Shown here in pieces: positions 55,036 through 64,000 of a stretch of 64,000 nt of DNA. The translations under genes were made by a program, and so were the position numbers. The DNA is taken from positions 1-64,000 of the forward strand of contig NZ_JAPFHA010000002.1 in NCBI RefSeq assembly GCF_026586805.1, written 5' to 3'. The notes below the pieces were generated by a model. That model was not told the DNA's origin, did no database searches, and saw only the letters and a list, made by a program, of their open reading frames with translations. The first letter of the stretch is position 1. Each line of letters begins with the position of its first letter. The stretch comes from Niveibacterium sp. 24ML. Its GTDB lineage: Bacteria > Pseudomonadota > Gammaproteobacteria > Burkholderiales > Rhodocyclaceae.

Positions 55036-55129
55036 AATCGATGCTCTCAAAACGGGGCGCACTACCCGGTTCGGGCCAAGCGCCGTATCCGCGCCAACGC
55101 TCGGCTGCGGGAAGGAAGAGTGGGACTCA

Positions 55130-55876
55130 ATGCATCGCGATGAACTGACACGCTATCTGGATGATCTGCTGGGAGCCCCGCGGATCAAGGATTATTGCCC
55201 AAACGGTTTGCAGGTGGAAGGTCGTGCCGATGTGCGCAAGCTGGTTTGCGGCGTTACCGCTTCCCTGGCCCTGATCGATGCCGCGATTGCGCGCGGGGCA
55301 GACGGCTTGCTGGTGCATCACGGTTACTTCTGGCGCGGCGAAGACCCGCGCGTTCTTGCCACGCGGCGCAAGCGGCTTGCCCGACTGCTCGGGCATGACC
55401 TGAACCTTTACGCCTATCACTTGCCGCTCGACCTGCACCCTGAGCTCGGCAATAACGCCCAGTTGGCAAAGCTGATGGGGTGGCGCGCTGTCGGGCGTTT
55501 TGGCGATCAGGACATCGGCGTGATCGGGGAGCTTGAGGCGCCAGCCCCCCTGATGCAGGTGGCGCGTTCAATTGGAGCCCGGTTGGGGCGCGAGCCCCTG
55601 GTTGTGGGTGAGGCGGCAGGCGAGATCCGGCATGTGGCCTGGTGTACAGGCGCTGCGCAGGGCATGTTCGAAGCGGCGATTGCCGCGGGGGCCGAGCTGT
55701 TTGTTTCCGGTGAAGTGTCTGAGCCCACCGTGCATCTGGCGCGGGAGAGCGGCGTGCCCTACATCGCTGCAGGGCACCATGCCACTGAGCGCTACGGCGT
55801 GCATGCCTTGGGCGCGCATCTGCAGGCCCAACTTGGCATTCACTGCGAGTTTGTCGATATCGACAACCCGGCCTAG
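55130..55876 (+). CDS. NIF3-family protein (YbgI-like)
   Basis: 248 aa from ATG at 55130 with GGAAGG upstream. The dinuclear-metal residues are in LLVHHGYFW, YHLPLD and AAGHHATERYG, all family marks; the internal insertion of longer family members is absent. The cellular role of NIF3/YbgI proteins is not settled. Divergent from the degS-like gene, convergent with fimV. Confidence 0.92.
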   Translation: MHRDELTRYLDDLLGAPRIKDYCPNGLQVEGRADVRKLVCGVTASLALIDAAIARGADGLLVHHGYFWRGEDPRVLATRRKRLARLLGHDLNLYAYHLPLDLHPELGNNAQLAKLMGWRAVGRFGDQDIGVIGELEAPAPLMQVARSIGARLGREPLVVGEAAGEIRHVAWCTGAAQGMFEAAIAAGAELFVSGEVSEPTVHLARESGVPYIAAGHHATERYGVHALGAHLQAQLGIHCEFVDIDNPA

Positions 55877-55886
55877 CGGGCCGGCG

Positions 55887-58019
55887 CTAGTCGCGCGCCT
55901 TGAGCGGTGGCAGTTCTTCGTCGAGGTTGAATTCGATCATCGACTCGGTGCGTTCCGGCACGAATGGCGCCGGCGCGGGCCGTGGCTTTGAGGGCGGCAG
56001 CGCGTCGTTGTCGACAGTGAAGATGGCGTCGAGCGGCGGTAGCGGGGGCGGCGCGGCTGGCTCTGTCTCGGGTTCAGGCGTCGCGGCCCGATCCACGGCG
56101 TCCTCGATGATGATCGGTGGCATGTGATGTGGTGCAGGCGGATTCTCCATCGCCAGCAGTTCTGCCGGGCTAGGGCGGAAGGGGCCCAGTTCGATCTCCA
56201 GCACCCCGTTCAGACACAGGATGTCGTCGACGATGCCGAGCGGAAACCCTTGGCGGGTGCCCTTGCGGTTGTCGCGAAGCAAGGTGTGCAAGAGCGATTG
56301 ACATTCCCGTGTGCCCCAGCTTTGCTCGATCCGGCTGAGCACATGTGGCATTTGCTCGATGCTTTCGTTGGCGGCCTTGACGGTGTCGAACTCATCCCAT
56401 GTCACCGCCTTCACATTGAAGGTCTTGTTCAGTTGCCCAGCCAGGGCGTCGAACTCCATCCGCATCGAGGCTGCCTTGTAAACCTCAAGCAACTTGATCC
56501 AGGGCTTGACTGCTTGCTTCGGGTTGGCGCGGATGAACTCCGCCAGCGTTTCGGCGGCGCCTTGCACACGACCGAAGGACATCATGATTTCGGCCAGTTC
56601 AACCGCCGAGTCGTGCTCTTCGACTTCGTCGTCAATATGCAAGAGGCTGCTGGGGCCGAGTGCATCCGGCGAAAGGGTGGGCGGTGACCAATCGATGGCG
56701 TCACGTGCGCCGGACTCCGCTTGCGGAGCGCCTTGACTGTCGGGCCAGATGTCCGAAACCGTCAACGGCTCAGCCTCGAACTCCACCTCTTCGTCTTCGG
56801 CCAGGTTCGCGGCACCAGGCAAGGGGGTGACGGGCTGCACCTGGATCCGGCGGCGGCGCCAAGCGAACCAGGCGCCGAAGGCCAGCAGCGGGATCATCGC
56901 GGCCGCCGCGAACCAACGCCAATCCTGCGTGGTGGATGCGGGCTCGCTTTGGATGGGGGCTGCGGTCTGGCTTGCGATCAGGCGCGTCAGGCGTGCGTTC
57001 TCGGCCTGAAGTGCTTGTTGTGCGGCCTCGAGCTGGCGGATGCGGTCGTTGAGCTCAAGCGTGGTCGCGATCTTGTCGTCGATCGCCAAGATCAACTGCT
57101 GTTCGCGCTGCAGCCGGACGCGCGTCGAATCATCCGGCACTGCATGTCGGCGCGATTCGTCGAGCTCCAGCGAAAGGCGTAGGGGGCGGTCGCCCTGATC
57201 GGCAGTCACCGAGAGGCGATCAGCGCTTGTGGGGCGATCCTTCGGCGGCCGCGTGCTCGTCGTGCCGCGGCGCGCTGTTGGTGCTAGCGCCTGCGGCGTG
57301 GCCGTATCCTGCTTTGCGTCGGCGGGGCGTTGCGGGTCGGCGCTTGGCTGTGTGCGCAGCGTCAGATCCGAGGGGACAATCAGGCGTGTGCCAGCGGGCA
57401 AGGCCCGTTTTGCAGCGTCGGAAGCCCCGCCGTAGACATCGGGGTTCGCGCTGATGATGTCTCGCGTGATCTGCGCTTGAAGTCGGCGATCGCCGGCGGC
57501 CAGCGCACGTGCAATGCTGGCGGCGCTTTCACCCTCAGCCGTTGACCAGGCGTCCCCTTCCCGAGCGCCAGCCTTTCGGCTTTGGCGGGGGCTTTCGTTC
57601 GCGCTTGCGTCGGTCGTTCGGGGCGGCTCGACCGTGGCAACAGGCGCCAGCAAAAGAGTGAATTCACGCCGGATCTGGGTGCCGCAACCAATCTGCATGC
57701 CTAGTACGATTGCTGGCTCATGCACTGCATACCGTGTGCTGACGACCAGTCGCGCTTTGTCGGGGCCGATGTGTTCAACGCGCGTGATTGCGTCGCGCAC
57801 CCAAGGCAAGTCATCGTTGGCCGCCGACGGGATATAGGAACGGAAGCATTCTTGCCCCAGCTCCGATGCGTCATCGCCCACCAGCGCGATCTCAACCCTA
57901 AGCGGCTGCCCCAGGTGACTGCTGACCCGTGCGTCACCCAAGCCGGCCGCGTGCACGGCGCCCGCCGCCCCTAACAGCAGGCAAAGCAGTAAGGCGTGTC
58001 GTCCGAATTGAGTCTGCAT
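55887..58019 (-). CDS. fimV: FimV/HubP-type polar motility protein
   Basis: 710 aa from ATG at 58019; signal peptide to about residue 24 (LLLCLLLGAAGAVHA). The periplasmic N-terminal FimV domain (GLGDARVSSHLGQPLRVEIAL ... CGTQIRREFTLLLAP, about 25-130) is followed by a LysM-like segment (IARALAAGDRRLQAQITRDIISANPDVY), a coiled coil, one membrane helix (WFAAAAMIPLLAFGAWFAW, about 370-390) and an acidic cytoplasmic part with TPR-like helices. FimV/HubP organises type IV pili and polar landmarks. It may serve the MSHA-like pilus. Confidence 0.88.
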   Translation of the reverse strand: MQTQFGRHALLLCLLLGAAGAVHAAGLGDARVSSHLGQPLRVEIALVGDDASELGQECFRSYIPSAANDDLPWVRDAITRVEHIGPDKARLVVSTRYAVHEPAIVLGMQIGCGTQIRREFTLLLAPVATVEPPRTTDASANESPRQSRKAGAREGDAWSTAEGESAASIARALAAGDRRLQAQITRDIISANPDVYGGASDAAKRALPAGTRLIVPSDLTLRTQPSADPQRPADAKQDTATPQALAPTARRGTTSTRPPKDRPTSADRLSVTADQGDRPLRLSLELDESRRHAVPDDSTRVRLQREQQLILAIDDKIATTLELNDRIRQLEAAQQALQAENARLTRLIASQTAAPIQSEPASTTQDWRWFAAAAMIPLLAFGAWFAWRRRRIQVQPVTPLPGAANLAEDEEVEFEAEPLTVSDIWPDSQGAPQAESGARDAIDWSPPTLSPDALGPSSLLHIDDEVEEHDSAVELAEIMMSFGRVQGAAETLAEFIRANPKQAVKPWIKLLEVYKAASMRMEFDALAGQLNKTFNVKAVTWDEFDTVKAANESIEQMPHVLSRIEQSWGTRECQSLLHTLLRDNRKGTRQGFPLGIVDDILCLNGVLEIELGPFRPSPAELLAMENPPAPHHMPPIIIEDAVDRAATPEPETEPAAPPPLPPLDAIFTVDNDALPPSKPRPAPAPFVPERTESMIEFNLDEELPPLKARD

Positions 58020-58502
58020 CGAAGTCGAGTGGGAAGCTGCAACGATGGATGCGATGTCGCACCACGGTGTCTCTAACGACCAAAACACAGTGGACTTTAA
58101 GGCGGGAGGCGCACTAAAGCGAGCGCGGAGGCGGGGTTTGGCGTGGCGCCGTCGAATCGCCCCGGCAAATGCGAGGCTTTGGGCGGCGCTTGCGAACCGG
58201 ACGGGGCGCTGATTGACCTATTTGAACGGCTTATTGATTTCACTGGGCGCAATCGTGTTTCGCATTATAGCAAAGCCGGAAAGCAAAATCGTTGACCTGA
58301 CGTTCTTGTTGTTGTTGCGTCAGAGGCATACGCTGTACAGGTCGATTAAGCGCTCAACTTGATGACGGCGTTGCGTGTGTTCGCGTAAGCGGGCGGGTGC
58401 CGGAGCCTCAAGTCGCGCGCATGCCGGAACTCTCGCAACGCGTTGAATGCGGGTTTTGCGACGGCACCAAGTTTGAACTCGAAATGCCTCAGGAGGGCGA
58501 TC
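58020..58502. other. Divergent intergenic region fimV/pflB
   Basis: 483 bases without a gene. It holds a minus-strand extended -10 for fimV (58264-58272), an inverted repeat CTGACG/CGTCAG with a 15-base spacer (58297-58323) and a 12-base near palindrome TTAAGCGCTCAA (58346-58357). A strong ribosome site AGGAGG precedes pflB. I find no good FNR box (TTGAT-N4-ATCAA) and no clear -35/-10 pair for pflB. Confidence 0.6.
58264..58272 (-). promoter_or_regulatory. Extended -10 promoter of fimV
   Basis: On the minus strand TGC-TATAAT (58272-58264) is a consensus extended -10. No strong -35 is visible, as is common with this class. It implies a leader of about 240 bases before the fimV ATG at 58019. 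Confidence 0.5.
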
Positions 58503-60761
<2,259 letters not shown>

Positions 60762-60773
60762 GGAGATCCTCTC

Positions 60774-61631
60774 GTGGCGACACGCCTTTCCGGCAGTCGC
60801 TACGAGCTGAAGGTCCAATCCGGGGCCACCCAGTCGGGTGGCCCGGATCATTTTGCGATCCACGAGGCTGATCTTGAGGACATCGCAGAAAACGAGGACC
60901 AGCAGCTCGTCGGCTACATCCACTCCTACGAAATGGGCAGCGCGGTAGATGGCCCCGGCATTCGTGCCGTGGTCTTCCTCTCGGGCTGCCTCATGCGTTG
61001 TCAGTACTGTCACAACCCTGACACCTGGCACAAGATGCACGGTACGCCCACCACTGCGGGCGACCTGATGGCGGAGCTCAAGAAGTATGTGCGCCCGCTC
61101 ACCTTGTCCAAGGGCGGCGTGACGATCAGCGGCGGCGAGCCGCTGGTGCAGCACCGTTTCGCCAAGCGCATCCTGCGCCGTTGCAAGGAGCTCGGGCTGC
61201 ACACGGCGCTCGATACCTGCGGCCGGCTGGGCGAGAAGCTGTCGGACGAAGAGCTGATGGATGTCGATCTGAACCTGCTCGACATCAAATCCGGCGACCC
61301 GGACACCTACTTCCGCGCGACGCATCAACCGCTGCAGCCCACTCTGGACTATGCCAAGCGCTTGTCGGATCTGAACCGTCCAACCTGGGTGCGTTTCGTG
61401 CTCGTGCCTGGCCTGACCGATGACTACGACAACGTCGAACGCGTTGCCGACATCACCGCGTCGATCCGTAGTGTTGAGCGCGTGGATGTACTGCGCTTCC
61501 ACCAGATGGGCCGCTCGAAGTGGGATGCGCTCAATCTGAAGTACCCCTTGGCGGATGCTCATCCGCCCAGCAACGAGCTGACCGAGCGCGTCAAAGAGCA
61601 GTTCCGGGCGCGTGGCCTCAAGGTTTATTGA
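60774..61631 (+). CDS. pflA: Pyruvate formate-lyase activating enzyme PflA
   Basis: 285 aa from GTG at 60774, AAGGAG 8 bases upstream. Radical SAM enzyme that makes the glycyl radical on PflB. The CX3CX2C motif GCLMRCQYCHNP gives Cys72, Cys76 and Cys79; GGVTISGGEPLVQ and LDTCGRLG follow. It has about 40 extra polar, acidic residues before the usual start of the fold (LVGYIHSYEMGSAVDGPG), compared with ~246 aa in E. coli. Confidence 0.95.
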   Translation: MATRLSGSRYELKVQSGATQSGGPDHFAIHEADLEDIAENEDQQLVGYIHSYEMGSAVDGPGIRAVVFLSGCLMRCQYCHNPDTWHKMHGTPTTAGDLMAELKKYVRPLTLSKGGVTISGGEPLVQHRFAKRILRRCKELGLHTALDTCGRLGEKLSDEELMDVDLNLLDIKSGDPDTYFRATHQPLQPTLDYAKRLSDLNRPTWVRFVLVPGLTDDYDNVERVADITASIRSVERVDVLRFHQMGRSKWDALNLKYPLADAHPPSNELTERVKEQFRARGLKVY

Positions 61632-61671
61632 GGGCTTGGGTGGGAGTCGGGGTGGCGGCTGATCGCTGTCA

Positions 61672-61688
61672 ATATTGCGGCGCAATAT
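61672..61688. promoter_or_regulatory. ATATTGC-GGC-GCAATAT palindrome before the MaoC-Pta gene
   Basis: A 7-base perfect inverted repeat around GGC, 43 bases upstream of the ATG. On the minus strand it reads ATATTGCGCCGCAATAT, which matches the phasin distal operator ATATTGCACCGCAGCAA at 12 of the first 13 positions (allowing the A/G at position 8). It is likely an operator for a shared regulator, possibly PhaR. Confidence 0.55.
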
Positions 61689-61730
61689 GAATGGCAGAAT
61701 TTTCGACACCCCTTCTTCGGACCCGACGCG

Positions 61731-63125
61731 ATGGATGAGTTGAAGAACCTCACCTACGACGATCTGCACGTCGGCGCGTCGATGGAAATCACCCACACCG
61801 TCACCGCGACCAACGTTGCGATGCTCTCGCAGCTCTCGGGTGACGCCGAGGCGTTTCACCCCGAAACCGACAAGACCGATGAGAAGCTCTCGGTCCAGGG
61901 CGTCTGCGCGGTGGCCTTGATGTCCAACGTGGTCATGCGCCGTTTGCCCGGCCCTGGCTCGCGCATCATCAATCAGAGCTTGCATGCTGGTGGTTTCATC
62001 ACCGATGGCGATGAACTCACTGCATCGGTGCGGGTGCATAACAAGTATCCGGGCGATCGCACCGTCGAGCTCGACATCCGCATCGTGAATCAGCACGGAG
62101 ACAACGTGCTGTGGGGCTCGTTAACCGTGCTGCCGCCGGGCACCAAGGGGCGTTTTGCCGATTCGCGCCAGACGGCGTTCTACATGCCGCGCAACGACTC
62201 GTTCGCCAAGATGTACGCCGCCTGCGCCGGCATCCCGCCGGTACTGACCGCGGTAGTGCACCCCTGCGACCGTGAGGCCTTGCTGGGCCCGGTGGAGGCG
62301 GCGCGCAAGGGGCTGATTACGCCGGTTCTGGTGGGGCCGCTTGCGAAAATCCGTGCGGTGGCCGATGCCGAGGGCGTTGATCTGTCGCCGTTTGAGGTAA
62401 TCGATTGCGAGCACAGCCACGCAGCCGCCGAACATGCTGTGAGCCTTGCCCGTCTTGGTAAGGTGCAGGCCCTGATGAAGGGCAGCCTGCACACCGATGA
62501 GCTGATGGCCGCGGTGGTCAAGAGCGCCACCGGGCTGCGCACCTCGCGCCGGGTCAGCCACGTGTTCGTGATGGACGTGCCGGCCTACCCGCGGATGCTG
62601 TTGGTGACCGATGCCGCGATCAACATCTTCCCAACGGTGGAGGAGAAGGTCGACATCGTCCTGAACGCGGTTGAGCTTGCGCACATCCTCGGGATTGCGT
62701 TGCCCAAGGTAGCGGTGATCTCGGCGGTTGAAACGGTGAACCCGAAGATCCAGTCGACGATCGACGCAGCGATGCTGTGCAAGATGGCCGACCGAAAACA
62801 GATCACCGGCTGCGTGATTGACGGGCCGTTGGGTTTTGACAACGCCGTCAGCGAGGCCGCCGCCAAAACAAAGAAGATCGTCTCGCCGGTGGCGGGGCGC
62901 GCCGACATCCTGATCGTGCCCGATCTGGAAGCCGGCAACATGGTTGCGAAGCAGCTTCAATATCTTGCCGGTGCCGACAGCGCTGGCATCGTGCTCGGCG
63001 CCAAGGTGCCGATCGTTCTGACCAGCCGGGCCGACTCTGTCGCGATCCGGATGGCCTCCACCGCCGTGATGGCGCTGATTGCGCACTATCGCAGCACGGG
63101 AGAGATCCCGATGAATACCCCCTGA
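61731..63125 (+). CDS. Bifunctional MaoC-like enoyl-CoA hydratase / phosphate acetyltransferase
   Basis: 464 aa. A MaoC-type hot-dog domain (about 5-140: YDDLHVGASMEITHTVT, LSGDAEAFHPE, NQSLHAGGFITDGDELTASVRV) is fused to a PTA_PTB phosphotransacylase domain (about 160-455: VGPLAKIRAVADAEG, LMKGSLHTDELM, VTDAAINIFPTVEEK, CVIDGPLGFDNAVS, LQYLAGADSAGIVLGAKVPIVLTSRAD). The second domain converts acetyl-CoA to acetyl-phosphate for AckA downstream. The hydratase active-site Asp/His pair appears degenerate, so catalysis by the first domain is unsure. This fusion is known in other proteobacteria. Confidence 0.93.
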   Translation: MDELKNLTYDDLHVGASMEITHTVTATNVAMLSQLSGDAEAFHPETDKTDEKLSVQGVCAVALMSNVVMRRLPGPGSRIINQSLHAGGFITDGDELTASVRVHNKYPGDRTVELDIRIVNQHGDNVLWGSLTVLPPGTKGRFADSRQTAFYMPRNDSFAKMYAACAGIPPVLTAVVHPCDREALLGPVEAARKGLITPVLVGPLAKIRAVADAEGVDLSPFEVIDCEHSHAAAEHAVSLARLGKVQALMKGSLHTDELMAAVVKSATGLRTSRRVSHVFVMDVPAYPRMLLVTDAAINIFPTVEEKVDIVLNAVELAHILGIALPKVAVISAVETVNPKIQSTIDAAMLCKMADRKQITGCVIDGPLGFDNAVSEAAAKTKKIVSPVAGRADILIVPDLEAGNMVAKQLQYLAGADSAGIVLGAKVPIVLTSRADSVAIRMASTAVMALIAHYRSTGEIPMNTP

Positions 63126-63144
63126 AAAAACAAAAGGTTTCCCC

Positions 63145-64000
63145 ATGACCGATGCAATTGTTGTGCTGAACGCAGGCTCATCGAGCCTCAAGTTTTCTGT
63201 GTTTGCAGTTGAAGACGGCGAGATCAACCTGCGCCTGCGTGGCCAGCTTGAAGGCCTGTTCACCTCGCCCAAGTTCGTTGGCAAGACGGCCGACGGCAAG
63301 GTGTTGGGCGAACACGCCTGGCCCGAGGGCCATCAGTTGGGCCACGAGGGCGCGATGGCGCACCTCACCGCCTTCCTTGATGCGCATACCGAAGGGCTCG
63401 AGATCAAGGCCATCGGCCACCGCGTGGTGCACGGCGGCGTTGAATTCGCCGAGCCGGTACGCCTTGATCCGGCGACGCTCAAGCGCCTTGAGGCCTTTGT
63501 GCCGCTGGCGCCGCTGCACCAGCCGAACAACCTGCTGCCGATCCGTTTGCTGCTTGAAAGCGGCACCAAGGCGACGCAGGTCGCGTGTTTCGACACCGCG
63601 TTCCACCGCGACCAGCCGCTGATTGCGCAAATGTACGCGCTGCCGCATGAAATGACAGCCGCCGGCATCCGCCGCTATGGTTTCCATGGCCTCTCGTACG
63701 AGTTCATCGCCTCGGTCATGGCGCAACACGACGAGCGCGCCGCCAAGGGCCGCACAGTGGTGTTCCACCTCGGCAACGGCGCCAGCATGTGTGCGGTTGA
63801 AAACGGCCGTAGCGTTGCGACGACGATGGGTTTTACCGCGGTCGACGGCTTGCCGATGGGCACCCGCTGTGGCTCGGTTGACCCCGGCGTGCTGCTGTAT
63901 CTGATGGATCAGCGCGGCATGGATGCGCGTGCGATCGAAAAACTGATCTACCACCGCTCTGGCTTGCTGGGCATGTCCGGCATTTCGAGCGACTGCCGTG
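63145..64000 (+). CDS. ackA: Acetate kinase AckA, cut by the window end
   Basis: The first 285 codons of a ~400 aa enzyme, from ATG at 63145. VVLNAGSSSLKFSVF, GHRVVHGGVEF, FDTAFH, YGFHGLSYEFI, FHLGNGASMCAV and MGFTAVDGLPMGTRCGSVDPG are textbook acetate kinase motifs. It turns acetyl-phosphate and ADP into acetate and ATP, which completes the pyruvate to formate plus acetate route started by PflB. The stop lies beyond 64000. Confidence 0.96.
   Translation, partial: MTDAIVVLNAGSSSLKFSVFAVEDGEINLRLRGQLEGLFTSPKFVGKTADGKVLGEHAWPEGHQLGHEGAMAHLTAFLDAHTEGLEIKAIGHRVVHGGVEFAEPVRLDPATLKRLEAFVPLAPLHQPNNLLPIRLLLESGTKATQVACFDTAFHRDQPLIAQMYALPHEMTAAGIRRYGFHGLSYEFIASVMAQHDERAAKGRTVVFHLGNGASMCAVENGRSVATTMGFTAVDGLPMGTRCGSVDPGVLLYLMDQRGMDARAIEKLIYHRSGLLGMSGISSDCR

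Noticed and set aside
58346-58357. TTAAGCGCTCAA near palindrome as a defined operator
   Set aside because: It is a single imperfect 12-mer without a second copy or known consensus.
58200-58500. FNR/ANR box expected before pflB
   Set aside because: Only half-sites such as TTGAC and TTGAT are seen; nothing matches TTGAT-N4-ATCAA with fewer than three mismatches.

Overview
The window is a chromosomal stretch of a GC-rich betaproteobacterium. The best fit is Rhodocyclales/Zoogloeaceae-like, inferred from gene content and order: a Burkholderia/Azoarcus-type T6SS block, a phasin, mla-yadGH-bolA-murA-his-hinT-tatABC in series, an MSHA-like pilus locus and FimV. I could run no searches, so the genus is not established. 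Genes are packed tightly, and many overlap by 4 bases (ATGA/GTGA), which suggests long translationally coupled operons.

Region by region. 1-848 is an insertion-sequence graveyard: the start of an IS3-family orfA, a dead IS66 tnpC end and a dead IS21 istB end with its terminal repeats. 849-13715 is a type VI secretion locus in two divergent arms: tssJ-tssK-tssL on the minus strand, and a TPR lipoprotein followed by tssB-tssC-hcp-tssE-tssF-tssG-tssH plus an unknown gene on the plus strand. tssM, tssA, vgrG and PAAR genes are not present. 13786-16262 holds a stand-alone MoCF-domain gene, a phasin and an enoyl-CoA hydratase. 16319-19003 is the LPS/Kdo set kdsD-kdsC-lptC-lptA without lptB. 19088-21064 is a CPA2/Kef-type antiporter.

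21112-38060 is an MSHA-like type IV pilus or pseudopilus locus. A sigma54-type response regulator gene heads a minus-strand operon (mshM-like, mshL, mshN, mshE, mshG, MshI/J/K-like inner-membrane platform proteins and two pilin-like proteins). This is followed by a class III adenylate cyclase, a convergent membrane histidine kinase, and a separate prepilin whose promoter looks sigma54-dependent. A CRP-type site sits directly before the cyclase gene.

38223-53864 is a nearly unbroken plus-strand series: mlaFEDACB, yadGH, a BolA-family gene, murA, hisG, hisD, then hisBHAFIE, hinT and tatABC. Its one irregularity is hisC, which lies inverted between hisD and hisB. 53866-58019 carries a DegS-like protease, a NIF3-family gene and fimV. 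58503-64000 is an anaerobic pyruvate-to-acetate module: pflB, pflA, a MaoC-phosphate acetyltransferase fusion and ackA, the last cut by the window edge.

The most interesting signals are regulatory. (a) Two inverted TTGC-N3-GCAR elements bracket a near-consensus phasin promoter, and the same motif recurs before the MaoC-Pta gene. (b) The pilus locus appears to integrate a two-component sigma54 pathway, cAMP and possibly c-di-GMP.
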